From Klebsormidium nitens (Eukaryota > Streptophyta > Klebsormidiophyceae > Klebsormidiales > Klebsormidiaceae), in assembly GCA_000708835.1 (NCBI GenBank), contig DF237516.1:1-57358 (forward strand): a DNA stretch of 57,358 nucleotides. Reading direction: 5' to 3'. Under the pieces are notes generated by a model. That model ran no database searches, was not told the origin of the DNA, and saw only the letters and a program-made list of their open reading frames with translations. Below are positions 11,501 through 23,078 of this stretch, piece after piece. The position numbers and the translations under genes were made by a program. Position 1 is the first letter of the stretch; the number at the start of each line of letters is the position of its first letter.

Positions 11501-12931
11501 AGACAGTACACCTATCCAAGGTGTACTAAATGCATGTTGCTTGATAAAAACCAGGTCCCCTGGTAGTGTGAAGCAGAGTTTCAACGCAAAGAGGGCTATT
11601 GTGCGGTTGAAAGCTCGCCTGCCAACACACTAATGAGCTGGGAAATGGAACGAGAAGCATTTCTGAAGCTGGAGCTCGTGTCCCAAACTGCGTTCTAATG
11701 TAGAAGCCGTATCATCCTCGAAAGAAACGATGACATAAACCCCCAACAAACTGAAGAAAACTCGACGAGAAAGGTGGATACATAGTGGTGAACAGCTAGG
11801 GGGAAATGGGGGCCCAGGCCGAAAGGGCAACCAGAAGCCATCTGAACGCCGAGCAAACTACCGCTCCTTGTTTCTATGAAGCTCTCACATGTAAATCGAA
11901 GTTTGAAAAAGAAAGCATACGTAGATCATGGACTTACAGATGTAACAGGACATCCTAGTTTGCCGAAATGCCTCTCAAGCTAGGAGGCACTGAATGCAGG
12001 GCTGTTCCCTGAGAAACCCTGCATCTACCCTGAAGGCTTACATGTAAGTAGAGCTCGTCAGACGGAATGGAGATCTCCCTAATCGCATCCAAGAGGCCTG
12101 GAATCCTGGCCAGTACTTTCTTTCCTCGATACTGCATTGAGTCACAGCAAGCGGTCAGCACGTTGATCAGAGCTATAAGTACTATCCTATACAGTGGCTC
12201 AATGGGTAAAGGAGACGTTCACTAACGCTTGACACTCTGCTACCTTGTTGGCTTGCTCCATTGGTCAGTTGAGCAAGCTCAAAGCGTATTCATCCAAATA
12301 ATCAGGCTCCATCTTATTGTACGTGACAAGTTGCGAAGCAGGCAGAGGATGCCCCAAAGGATGAGTCACTTCCATTCGGGGCATAGTTTGTCTGATCAAT
12401 TCCTCGCTTTTTGCGTTCTTTCTCTCGCCGCAGGGAGGAGGTTACTTATCTCATACTCTTCCAGGACAAAGTCGTTGCAACTTTCGTAGCATGCGCATCA
12501 CAAACAACTGTGAACATACTTGAGCTGGAAACAAACAACAGTAAGGAAACTCCAGCCAAGGTTGCGGCACTGAACCATATCCGCTGGCTTTTCAGACATG
12601 CCGCACTCACAGCAAGGACGAGTGAGTAGCGCCGCGCATTACGCTCCCTCTTGGCAGTGACCCTGAGGTCCTCCCTGGACTCAAAGATAGACACCTGGAA
12701 ACGTCCGGCACCCCGCTCAAGCAGATAGAATGCAAGCAGCAGTCCGGCGGGGCCGCACCCCACAATGACTATGTGCACTTTGTCTGACTTGTTTGTGTCA
12801 CCGGAGCTGGTTGCTGAGCCTGATTTGGAGTGAGGTTCAGCGCTGTTTGGAGTTCCGGAGTCGCTAGTGTCTTTCGGAGCCATCGACGGAGTTCTCAGAT
12901 GCAATTGTCTGCTGCGGTGTTGGTATGTCAA
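5560..12931 (-). CDS. FAD-dependent monooxygenase, kynurenine 3-monooxygenase-like
   Basis: Eight exons: 12931-12611, 12131-12042, 11139-10953, 10347-10120, 9695-9570, 8739-8492, 7813-7358 and 5847-5560, about 647 aa. The dinucleotide-binding motif GCGPAG lies near residues 58-63, the DG motif YDLVVGADG near 268-276, and the GD motif (LIGDAAHATPPAIGQG) near 415-430. These are the three marks of class A flavin hydroxylases. The order and the block after exon 1 (YRGKKVLARI) follow kynurenine 3-monooxygenase, and the C-terminus has a hydrophobic segment (WRLFPWLVSPPIMFMAGFG) as in the membrane-anchored forms. All phases close. The exon 3/4 join is least sure: exon 4 starts at 10347 because only that acceptor keeps phase 1. 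The first ATG (12931) is used; ATG 12883 is also possible. About 88 residues of repeats interrupt the protein after the GD motif. The substrate is not shown by sequence. Confidence 0.82.
5847..7200 (-). repeat. Degenerate copies of the last monooxygenase exon start plus acceptor
   Basis: The true last exon begins at 5847 with CAG|GTCCCCGAGGGCCA on the minus strand. In the intron upstream, the same junction and 40-60 nt of exon recur near 6159, 6273, 6470, 6657, 6780, 6978 and 7187, with intron-like sequence repeated between them. The copy at 6159 still has CAG|GTCCCCG but a 4-nt insertion breaks its frame; others have lost the acceptor. Spacings are about 115-315 bp. They read as tandem duplications spanning the exon border that later decayed. 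Confidence 0.75.
7454..7690 (-). repeat. Coding tandem repeat inside monooxygenase exon 7
   Basis: Four imperfect units start near 7454, 7519, 7589 and 7643 (shared plus-strand core CAACCGGTCG followed by TTCCCCGA). They encode variations on DDRLE followed by KDGLGLLGK. They sit between the conserved GQGCNSSLVDAAVLARLLL segment and the resumption at ILERLPRALARYSALQ, a place where relatives have only a short loop. The frame is kept throughout, so the array is probably translated as a low-complexity charged loop. Confidence 0.75.
8862..8905 (-). repeat. Degenerate copy of exon 6 start in monooxygenase intron 5
   Basis: On the minus strand the sequence resembles the first 30-40 nt of true exon 6 (from 8739) including the acceptor region; the translated remnant AKISFQSSRF parallels PKIPDAQSFR. 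Weaker similarity to the same exon is seen near 8990-9060 and 9318-9395. Confidence 0.5.
10500..10860 (-). repeat. Three degenerate copies of monooxygenase exon 3
   Basis: True exon 3 (11139-10953) encodes NVDRADLCAAMLSYLMERHG. Downstream in the intron, copies appear at about 10860-10786 (RHGDSG then a frame change, donor AG|GTTAGT kept), 10760-10640 (VDLCRKAEDKLERHSNSGLL) and 10617-10500 (DRADLCAVMLRYLLMSHGDL). All lie on the same strand. They are probable exon duplications; none gives a phase-compatible path to exon 4, so they are likely pseudo-exons. Confidence 0.7.
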
Positions 12932-14396
12932 CTTCGATGAGCGCCCGTAACATCACAAGCAAGCCTGTGGCAGTAGTGTAGACGATCGCTCTGGCTTTTC
13001 AGGACGCGCAATGAAAGGACAGATGGAAGAAGAACGGACGCTTCAAAGGTATTTATGATCAACAACACCTTCCAACGCATTTGCATCCTCCTGAGGTTTG
13101 TTGAAACCGAAGCAGCAGCTCCGCCCTAGTGCCGTGCTAGCCAGCAGCAATGCTGATGTCAATGCACGTTGACCCTTTCAGGACTCCATGTCTTCGACTC
13201 TGCTGCTGAAATGTCATATCGAGCAAACGAGCTAAGCAGCTGTCGAAATTCAGCTGATCGGCTTGCTGCAGCAGTACGGTCTGGGTTTGCAAGATTGGGC
13301 CAAATGACCGTAGCACGTTTAACCATTGTACAGTGTTAATATATCCACCCGGGCTTACTGACCGCGTCAAAGAACGTCAAACACTTCCTGAGAACCGGTA
13401 AGAAACTGCAGACCAGAGGTGGAGACGACAGAGTCCCGTTGCTTCAAAACCGGCCCTCTAAGTTGGCGCAGTCAGCTTGTCCGGGGAATTTTTGTCTTGA
13501 CACTGCCAGAAGGGCACCATGGTTATGCATGATGGGGCGGGCGCCATCTTGAACTGACTGGCCCGGGTATAAAACCCTTCCGAACCCTGCCAGACTAGCT
13601 AGCTAGCGCCTTTGCCTTGGCCGGGCGCGTCCGGCCGCCTCGAAGATCGAGGCGCGGCGCGCAGATCCGCGGTGGACATGACGTGTCAAGGAATGCGCAA
13701 CGGTCCATCAGCCCGACGGTCCGGGACCGCACAGCATTTGAAATCTGCCCTGTTCCGACATATTCTAGATCGACACTGAGACTTACTTCATGCAGCTTAG
13801 CCAGTGAGCCCGATGCCTGGAGATCGAAGTTGGTATTTCGAGCTTCCGAGTTTCACGAATGAGTTGTTGGATATATGGAAGTCTTCGCGGATGTATCAAA
13901 ATTCAACATGCATTATAGTAGTAATCATGTACAGAGCCGGCCGCGGCGGGCCCGCGCTCATGGCGCCGGCATACCATGCAGCATGCAAGCATGGCATTAG
14001 ATCATTAGCAACGACAATATAATGAGAGATTTTTGCGATCGACCAATTCATTGTAGACTGAGAACCGTGCAATTTTCGACTTCAGTTTGACTCAGTGAAC
14101 ACAGTGAACGCCAATCAACTCGCTGCTTATCGTCATATCAGCGCTGGTTGTCACCTTGGGCTTGCAAAGATCCGCTCCAAACCACGACTGTAACCACATC
14201 TATGTGGCACCGACGACTATGACGGTAACTTCAAGCGGCTTTACAATGTTTATTTACATATGCCTCATTTCAGCTCGCAGGCGTACCTAATAAATAAGTA
14301 AATACAGCTTCGTGTTCCTAAAGCAATGAGCTCTCCGCGCGGCAAAAGCCTTTGAATTTCAGTCAAGCCACAAAACGTCCCAGCTGTTGGAGGTAT
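12932..14396. other. Intergenic region between two minus-strand genes
   Basis: This should include the promoter of the monooxygenase (near 12932) and the 3' flank of the GH13 gene (near 14396). Visible items are a TATAAAA string at 13568-13574 set in a GGG/CCC-flanked palindrome, and a perfect hairpin GCCTCGA-AGA-TCGAGGC near 13636-13652 in a GC-rich patch (13610-13740). The TATA-like string faces the plus strand, where no recognisable gene follows, so I do not call a promoter. Short open frames here match nothing known. Confidence 0.5.
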
Positions 14397-17300
14397 TTAC
14401 AAAACCTCGAAAATGAGCGTGCTCCACTTGGGTACGTTGATGTAAATACGCCCCCCGTGCTCGTGCAAATCTCTGCCCGCGTTTCCGGACCCCTCCCAGC
14501 CGCCAAAGCTGGCGTCTTGGCTGTTGAACCGCTCCACGTAGCGCCGCCCGATGCCCCGGTCTCCAACCCCGACCCCGTAATCACTGTTTTCCCACTGGTT
14601 ACCGCCCGCGTTTACGATAACCAGCAGTGTTTGATCGTTAGACTGCACAAGGAAGAGGGGCAAACTTTGAGGTCAAGGAAAGAACGAGGTAAGAGCGAAT
14701 TCATGCTGGTCGTAGGGGGCTTCGTCTTGGAAGAGGGGCCGGCATACTTCAGAAGACCTAGGCTTTAAGTACTTCCAATGATGACAGGCTATCGAAGTTC
14801 TCAGACGAGAGTGTTTCGGAGAGCAGGATCATGATTGTCTTGAAAAAATTGCGGCGGAACGATCTCAAATCTTCGGTAACTAATGGTTAGGAGACGACTT
14901 AGGAGATGCCCCCACTGTGCTTCCAAAGCCGGCGCCTTGTCATGTTTTCATGTTAACCAAGAGAGAACGGTGGTTAGGGAGAGGGTCAAAAACGTAACCC
15001 ACCTCCCGCCTGAAGCCCAGCACTTTGTGATGGTCGTCGAAGTGGACCGTGTCGAAGCCCCCTGCGCCGAGCGCGTGCGACTGCGTCCGCAGGGTGTTGG
15101 CTGACGTCACCAGCCGCATCATCTCCTGTCCCAAGGGATCCCCTGGAGGGAGATGTAGCAAGGGTTCATGGGAAGAGTCTCAGACGGTTGCTTCGTTTAG
15201 CGCCCTCCCTAAGACGATAGGCGGAACGTGTTCTGGGCTGATATTATAACAGATGATGTTTAACAGATGAACGCAAATCACGAAAAGATGAGCCCCCTTC
15301 ATTCAATGCCAGCAGAGGCAGTAGGGATCTCAGTCCAGGAATGGTTCCGTGGAATCAACTTTACTTGTACTTACTATCGTACGCGGCAACAAATTGCTTT
15401 TCCCCATTCAGTTCAGTCCAGGAAATATGATTCCCAGTCCAAGAACTATTCCGTCGATTCGAGTTCAATCGTACTTACTGTCGTACGCGGCAAAGAAGTA
15501 CTTTTCCTCATGCATGGCGGTTCTTTTACTCAATGAATTGAATCCTTCCACCGGGGAAGCTTACGAACCTCAAAGCACCAGAGAAGCGGGTTGCATCGTT
15601 CTCTGCTTTGACAACCAGAACTTTAAAGAACGTTCTTGTTCTCATTTGAGCTCTGGGCCCACGGTTGATTACTAAAGCAAATGGAAATCTCCAAGCGACA
15701 GAGTTACATCTCCAGTCCGCGAATGAATACAAACAGGGTCGGACTCTCCAACGAAAAACCCAAACAAAAGGGGGCATTCAGCGGAATTGAACGACGGGGA
15801 TCAAAGGCGAAAAAGGCACTCTGCTCAACCGAACCATCTGAAGCGAAGGAGACAATCCCTCCAAAAAAGGAGACGAGAGCCAAGACAAAACAAAGAGATT
15901 AGAGCTTTTCCAGAAGCTCAGGGACAGGCATGTAAACACATTTCGAGAAACAAGGGAGCGAGAAGAGAGATCGCACCCGCAAATCACCGGCTGAAGCACC
16001 GGTTCAGCTCCAAGCAGGCGAGGTATAAAGAGAAAGGAAGGTTGTTAGAGCACTCAAGAAAGAAGCCTTCAAATGGAAAGATATGGACAAGACGGTTTAC
16101 ACCGTACCTGCGAACCCCACTTGATGCACCGGTTTGGCTCCACGCGGGACGAGAGTCCGAATTGGAAAAGAAGGCTTCTTGAGAAGCTCAGACGGAAGCC
16201 TTTCGAAAGAGAGAGAGGAACGGGAAGGTTATACCGTACCTGTGAACCACCACTTGAAGCACCGCTTCTGCTCCACGTGGTACGGAAGTCAAGACGAAGA
16301 AAGGAAGGTTCCAAGAGTCTCTCAGACGGAAGTCTTTGAAAGAAAAGAAGGAAGGAGGAGCTTATAACCATACTGCGACCCACCAGTTGAAGCACCGGTT
16401 CTGCTCTTCGCAAGAAGAGAAGCCAATGTAACAAGGGTTACTTTTGAAAAGCTCGGCTAGAAGCCTTTGATTAGCTAGAAAGAAGTGGACAAGATGGTTA
16501 GAACCTGGCACCTGCGAACCACCAGTTGAAGCACCGGTTCTGCTCCACGTGCCACCAGCCGTCATGATGACACTCCGTGCCCATGAAGGCCATGGGGATC
16601 CCCGAGGCGGCAATCATGGCGGCGTACCACATGCGCGCGATCGCGCGCGCGCCCCACTTGTTGCGCCCGCCGTAATGGTCGACGGGGTACCTGAAGATAT
16701 TGACGGCACAAACAGTTGTGAACGTTCGTTACAAAATTTTGGAAGTCGTATTAGTCCCATCTTACTAAATCGGGTTGTTCGCACGTTTCCGACTGGCGTC
16801 ATTGCGCGCGCCCCACTTGTTGCGCCCGCCGTAATGGTCGTCAGGGTAGCTGAAAACTCGGAGGCACGATTCCTGAAGATTCAGACCAGATGTTTCGCTT
16901 CTTGTAGCTTTCTGTAGCTCTGCAGCTGTCTGTAGCACTCTCGGGCTGATCAATTGGCTTCCCCCGTATGCGCAAGGGTTAGAATCGCAAATATCGTGAC
17001 AGAAGCTGCGCGACTCAAAACAATCTGAGACGTTGCCCGCCATCCGCAACAGCCATACTGGTAACCGGCGATTCTTGTGGAATGCGCGCATGCTAAAGGG
17101 CTTCCTTGTGCTCTCCGCCAACGTCGAGGCGAATCGCCCCGCCGTTGCAGCGTTTGCATCCTGCAAGTCGCTCGTTTCCGTTTTGACTGAACATGAAACC
17201 CGAGAGCTAATCTGTGCAATCTGCCGAAGCAAGCCATGGCACGACGCCCCGTTGTTGCGGCAACCTCTCTGCTGCAATTCCCCCCGCTTCGGAGATCCCT

Positions 17301-20300
17301 TTTTGTTTTTTTGGGCCAAACTTTGCAGTCTGACGGTTAATCTTTCAATCAGAAGCGGGACCTCTGCAGTCCGTCGATGTCCTAACAACACGCCCTGCCG
17401 TTGCGGTACCCAGTCTGCCGTGAGAATGCTGTTCGCTCTTCGCATCTTCTAAGATCCTAAATCTGCCCTTTTTGCAGTCTCACAATCCGTATAGCAGAAA
17501 TCGCATCTGTGCCGTTCGCCGATGTCGTCGCAAAATGCTCCATAGTTGTGGCACCCGATTTGCAGTGAAACTCATTTCCGCTTCGAACCTTCCGACATGA
17601 ACTTTTACCAGGCCCTTCAGTCTGGCAGCCTAAATAAAAGCAGAACCGCACCTGTGGAGCCCGCCGATGTCGTGGCAGAACGCCCCGTTGTTGCGGCACC
17701 CGATCTGATCGTGACAGCCCATGACGTATTTCAGCATCTGGGTCGGTTTGGAGAAGCCACTGCCGAGCCCCAAGACGTGCTGCACTTTGCCCAGGGCGCG
17801 ATCCCCCTCCATGTACTTGCGGGTCTCGAAGAAAGTGCTGTGGATCCACGTGGCGTCGAACCCGGCGCTGCTGACGGCAGCAGAGTCCTCGGGCGTGATC
17901 TCTGCGGGATTCGGATTGAATGAAATCGATACTTCTGTTTCCAAAGTCGGCTCGCTGCTTACTGTGACCAACTTTGGCTCTATCAGCGGTAGGAATGATT
18001 TCACTTTCAAGCTCAGAAGCAGCCTTTGTGGGGAGAGGTTCCGCTCCATCGCAACGATGTAGAAGCAAATGATCGTGCTTCACCAAGAGCAGGCTTTAGG
18101 GCTAAGAGAACAACATTGTTGCTTTGCACATTGAGTTCCCAACCTTGGAAGTAAAATTTACTTTTTTCCCATTCTACATTTGCCCGAGTTTTGCCCTCCG
18201 GTTATGGCACAGGTTGAAGTGACCTGGCTTAGACTTTTCAATCGTGAAAACTAGACCCAAAACGAGACTCTTGCTTACGTAGCACGCATGATGAAAGAGA
18301 ATCGGTTTGTGCGTTTTCAACAAGTGCAATGACCAGCAAAGAAAACACTACCAACGATTCTCTCAAAAGAAGTAGCAGTTTGAGAAGATGACACGTGGCG
18401 CTCACCGCTAATGAGTATTTTGCCCGGGTACTTATCGTGCAGAGTCCACGTCATCCGCTGCAGAAGCTGCCAAGGCATGTTGTGGACGGAATCGAAGCGG
18501 AGCCCGTCACCTGCCCGGAAACGGAATCATGGATATTGATCGGAGGACCATCAGTACTCAAATGCTTGGTTTTTTAAGGTTTGGCTGACAAGGCCGAGCC
18601 TCGACCTAATGATCTTGAGTTCCATTCTCTGCTCGAGCTATGGAGAATCTAATCCGACAGAAACTCTGGAACTTGGTTTGATTGCAAAAATACTTGGTGA
18701 ATGATTGTAACGCGCTGCTCAACAAAACATCGCGCAAGGGATTCCCTGCTTCGCTTTTGCATCCGGATCTCCACGTTCAGAAATCCCTTGAACAAATTTG
18801 CCCTCCTTCTGTGCCTTATACACTACAAGATCCCCCCTTACTCCAGAAATGCAGAAACTGGCAAGTGCCACGTTGTGTCCGACTTACCGTTGAAGTCCCG
18901 CAGGAAGATCTCGGCCCCCTCAAGAATATAGTCGTCCACCTCCCACCGTCCAAACGCAAACTTCTTCCCCCAGGGTGTCTTCCCCGCCCCGTGATGGTAT
19001 ATTCCCCCGCCGTTATTTGGGTTCCACCCGTCGTAGGCCCATAAGCTATTCAACCGGGCGGCCCCGTGGTTCAACACGACGTCGAAGATGACCGCAATGC
19101 CCGCCTTGTGACACGTGTCGACCAGGGACTGGAGCTCGGCCGGCGTGCCGAAGGCTTGATGCGTGGAGGTGAGGAGGCGCGGGTTGTAGCCCCAGAGACC
19201 GCCGAACTCGGTTACGGGCATCAACTGGGGGATGGAATTTCGAAGGCGGATTTGCGGGCGGTTTGTTTAGCGTGGGCTGGAAAAGAGTCTGAGACTGTAC
19301 TACAAAAGGAAGGGGTCTTACATCGAAATTGAGGGACGAGTTCCGGGAATTTGCTAGCACTGTTTGCGCAACGCTTGATTTGGGGCCCTGCCAAATTCGC
19401 CCGTGAAAGGCTTTCCTCGCAGTACATATGCTACGTGTGAAACCTCGGATGTCTTTCCGCCTTTTGAGGATGATATCAGTGACCTCCTGATGTAATTTAT
19501 TTTTGTAGAGATCATCTAATCTCATTCTTCTAACGCAGATCAAAGTGGATTTGCTTGCTTGATTCGAAATATCCACACCCGCTTGCATTCAGAGCAGGGC
19601 CTTGAGCCCATTCTTCATCTCAGATAATTGTCGCCAAAGTGCGCCTTTTACCGAAAATTAGTGCGAGGAGTGCACAAGCACAGTCTAATAAAAAGAGTAT
19701 GTGTATCAGAAAGATGTTGTGAAAGTTCCCGCGAGAGTGCTCACCTGTATGGCATTGAACCCAAGGCTCTTAATGTAGTCCACCTTGGCAGCCAAAGCAT
19801 TAAACGTGCCCCCTCCTTCCTCCCGCCTGCACTTTCGATTCCTGGAGTCAAGTTGCCGTTCGCGAAAATCTATGCAGCGTTTAGGCGAGCTTGACACAGG
19901 ACCAGGTCTGCTTCGTTTGATAGTGCCTAAGTTACCTGTTCCAGGACTCTACATCAATGCAAGATTCAAACAAACGTCAAGTGTATAGCAAGGGACCGTG
20001 TCAGACGTATGCGGCAGTCCTTAAATGCGAGTGCGTCAAAACCTACGAGGCCGCTGCCGGGTTCCTTAACGTGTGCGCTTACCATGCAGTAATGCATAAG
20101 TGCAGTAAGCGTTACGAGTTGTTCCAAACCCTTTTAAGGGACCTCTCAAAAAACAAGTCGTTCGAAGACAATCGGTTGGACCCCAATCAAGTACCAAACG
20201 AACACTCAAAGGCACCATTTGCGTTCCTAGCTATAAGACGGACGTTGCCAAACAGCGAACCCTTACCCGGTAAACGCGCCAACATGGACCTGATAGAGAA

Positions 20301-23078
20301 TGAGCTTGTCCCACGTGGGGGCCTCAAAGGGCGCCCAGTCGTACGACGGATCGACGACGTAACACGCGCACCCGTCGAAGTCGGTATACCGAGCGCGTGC
20401 GTCGCGACGGTAGAACTTCTCGCCGTTGTGGTGGAAGATAAAGTAGTACTTGGCGCCCTGCAGGGCAAGCGGTTGCAAGTCAATGTCTGGAGCAATCTTA
20501 TCGTGCGTTTCTAGAGTTGTGTCCTCTTCCTTCCGTTTCCTTTATCACCGGAGGCCCGATAAGTGTTTTTATCTGCTTCAAGTTTCTGAAAAGTAAGGAG
20601 GGGGCAGCCATTCGAACGATTGCGCACAAAGAGAGACTACTGCCATCGCCTCGTGTCTGCTTAGGCGATTCGTTAAAGTGTCCCTTTAGGAAACGTTCCT
20701 TGAAGGACCGCATCAAAAGGGAGTTGCCCTTAACGGTAAGCTGAAGTCCGTTGGATTCGTGGCCCGGCCCATGACTAGCCGTCGTGAAAGACACTGAGCA
20801 TCAGTGCTCACCAACTTCAAAAAGGGTTGGCGATACTTGCGCTGACCGCCTGCAACTCATGGTCAGCCAGTCACCTTGTACAGGCGCAGTGCAGCCCTCT
20901 TGTCTTTCAAAGTGTTTTCAAAGCTTTCCTGACACGAAGCTGGATAGTCGAAGGACAAGGGTCGCAGCCATACCCAAATGACTCGGACTTACCGCGCGAA
21001 CTCCGGGCGCTCTCACAGCGAAATTGCCCCCCTCCCATCGCATCCCGAGAACGTTGTCGTCGTCAGGAGTGTTTGGACCAAGCACAACGAGCTCTGCGTA
21101 CTGCGCCTCAGGGGCCCAAACACGGAACACGCAGCCGCCCTCGGCATCGAGAATCGCTCCAAGACCAGGGGTCGAGTCCTGCCACACAATCGGAAAGCAC
21201 GCCTTCTTCAAGTGGACAAAGGGTTAACAGCTGTGGATCGCCAGACGGTAGTGTCTGCGAGCGCTATTTTAGTGGTGGAGGAACAGAGTCACCGTCTGCA
21301 TCGAATTTCAATTCTGAAGAGGAGTTGATATTCGTAATGTAGTATTATAAGTATGTCTGGTTTCGTATCAAAGTTACGACCGGTGTGATACGTCAAGATA
21401 GGAAGGAGTGGTCCTTCTAAAGCCCAAATCGTGCCATGCCAGGGACAATGGACAAGGTGCTAAAGAATGTGAGACACGTTCTGGAACGGTGATGTTTCTG
21501 ATGTCCAACTTCGTTTTCCCACTTTTCTCCTGCCGACTCTGAGAGCCGATTTCCCAAGAGTGTCTGAGATTCTGCATTCAGTGCTCATCTAACTCGGTTG
21601 TGGGAGGTTGATTGGTCAATGACCTGTCTGACGCCTCCCTTTTCAGCTCTGCCCAGCCTAATATCCCTTCTTAGAACTTAGCTCACCAGAATCTGCTCGT
21701 CAGTGAGGGCAGCTGCTGACGTCCTGTCGATGACATCCACTCCCGTCGCAACGGCCTTTGGAACCACTGTCCTGGAGAGAACATGGGGCAAGACCGCATT
21801 GGCCGTTGAAATCCAATCCTAACGGCAGATTCCGCGGATCCCCAGCCAAAGTCTGTAGCGTCCATTTGCGAGCAGGCCGTGTGAGCTCTTCTGCGCAAGC
21901 ACCCATCGGGAATTTTATACGGTTTATGCAATCCTTTGGTGAGCACCCACTGCCGGGCCTTCACGCCCAGTAGAGCCCCCTATGTCAAGGAGGAAGTGGC
22001 TCTACGTCTGATTTTTGTAGCTTAGAGGCCAGTTCTGGGCCTTTGATCAGACCAGTCAACTGACACGTCAGGATGGCGAAAACCTGTTGAGAAGTATCTG
22101 TGAGCCATAACCTTGTCGAGCACTTACGATCATGACGGTTCTATCCACTTATGATTTGGCTCGCGCCAAGTTTTAGGCTGGCGTCTGCGCCTTCTGCTCA
22201 GCGGCTAAAAAGTGGCCTCCTGTCTGCTACACCAACTTCCCGTCATATTCGCTGCCTTCTACTCTCTCAAGGACAAGAAGCAGTAAAGGGTGAAGAACTG
22301 TTCAAACCTCGATAGGTTTGCCTCCAGTTGATCTCTGTCAAGGAAGCAAAACGGACTAGCCTAAACGATGAGCATCCGCAACTTGAGCATCCACAAGTCA
22401 ACTGTGAGGATGTGTCTGGATTGATGTGATCAGTATTCCACGCCAATTCAAAGGTACTCTCCGTGCGCTTCTCAACCGCATCTTTACTCCTCCATAAAGT
22501 AAGAGTAGACAACAAACATATAAGATCTTCAAACAAAAACTGATTGGAGAATCCAATCTCCCGTTTCCGAACTTTGTGCAATGAACTTCGCTATCATAGA
22601 CCTTTTGTTGACAGCTAGACTGATTTATATTGCCTTCGACCAGCATACACCTCTTTCGAACGTTTCACAGCAGCTGATCTGGTTGAAATATGAGCAATAC
22701 GAAGTGATATTGATACCAGGGATGGCTCAGGACAGGCTGAATTGATAAGCGTCCTTACCTTTGGTGAGCAGGCCCAGCCAAGAAGGCCCCAAAGGGATCA
22801 TTGACACTGTCTACCCCCCTTCTCAGGCTGGCTGAGATCTGAGCACATCTCTGCCTTCTGGCACTAGCTACTGGTCTTGTAGTGTCAAGTTTAAGGGATT
22901 GATTCACAGATGATAACCCGAAAGAACTGTGCGTAGGGACGAGGATCTCTTTGGAAAGCAACAAGGATTTTGGAAAATTTTCAGCTGACAAAGTGTTGAG
23001 CTGGGAATTTGAGTAGCTGGATGCTAGATGTACTTGCAGGGAGGCCCTGATGGCACAGCCGCTTGATGCCAGGACCAT
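14397..23078 (-). CDS. GH13 alpha-glucan branching enzyme-like protein, putative plastid
   Basis: Eleven exons: 23078-22759, 21771-21687, 21178-20993, 20457-20267, 19826-19745, 19224-18888, 18510-18406, 17901-17652, 16690-16512, 15142-15003 and 14642-14397. All phases close, giving about 706 aa. The first ~100 residues are Ser/Arg-rich, like a plastid transit peptide. A CBM48-type N-terminal domain (GCVFRVWAPEAQYAELVV) lies at 150-185, followed by the GH13 barrel. Region I DVVLNH is near 336-341, region II GLRFDS carries the nucleophile Asp near 407, region III has Glu near 436 (EITPED), and region IV has HD near 499-500. The catalytic triad is therefore intact. The C-terminal all-beta domain ends at VPKWSTLIFEVL. 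MPVTEFGG and the preceding YQVHVGAFTG are typical of branching or trehalohydrolase-type GH13 enzymes. Transfer of alpha-1,6 branches on plastid glucan is likely but inferred. The first two exons are less certain than the rest. Confidence 0.85.
15366..15506. repeat. Tandem direct repeat in GH13 intron 10
   Basis: Two copies of a segment containing GTACTTACT-TCGTACGCGGCAA (first near 15368, second near 15472, about 104 bp apart). Adjacent TTCAGTCCAGGAA-like strings are also repeated. No coding role. Confidence 0.6.
15820..16554 (-). repeat. Tandem array of GH13 exon 9 3' end plus donor
   Basis: The true end of exon 9 lies at 16554-16512 (encoding QNRCFNWWFA) with donor GTGCCA. The same 40-45 nt exon end plus donor-side intron recurs at alignment positions near 16372, 16239, 16107 and 15976, with a fainter copy near 15826. 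The period is 131-139 bp. Each unit also repeats about 85 nt of intron with GAAGCCTT and AAGCTC blocks. The two copies at 16239 and 16107 still carry G|GTACGG donor-like ends. Similarity is highest near the true exon and fades with distance. Confidence 0.85.
16796..16853 (-). repeat. Near-identical copy of GH13 exon 9 start with its acceptor
   Basis: About 45 nt match the start of true exon 9 (from 16690) almost perfectly, encoding DHYGGRNKWGAR, preceded by TTTTCAG|CTACCC. Splicing from exon 8 (phase 2) to this acceptor would keep the frame for about 20 codons before diverging. It lies upstream of the true acceptor, so it could act as a competing site or be a recent duplication. Confidence 0.7.
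16985..17600 (-). repeat. Degenerate copies of GH13 exon 8 3' end
   Basis: The true exon 8 ends at 17652 and encodes GCRNNGAFCHDIGGLHR. Intron copies are seen near 17560-17505, 17420-17365, 17285-17225 (GCRNNGASCHGLLRQ), 17165-17115 and 17010-16990 (SFCHDICDS). Spacing is about 110-140 bp. The intron stays open on this strand from 17445 to 16765 (226 codons), probably because the copies retain coding-like composition. Confidence 0.7.

Noticed and set aside
13566-13862. TATA box followed by a small plus-strand gene
   Set aside because: TATAAAA is present but the following frame is low-complexity, unmatched and lies in a GC-rich hairpin patch; no further evidence of a gene.
15820-16554. CRISPR-like array (regular spacing of about 131 bp)
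   Set aside because: The repeats are degenerate, contain exon sequence and splice sites, and the genome is eukaryotic; no cas genes are present.
16765-17445. A 226-codon minus-strand open frame as a separate gene
   Set aside because: It lies within GH13 intron 8 and consists of decayed copies of GH13 exons 8 and 9; the open state follows from those copies.
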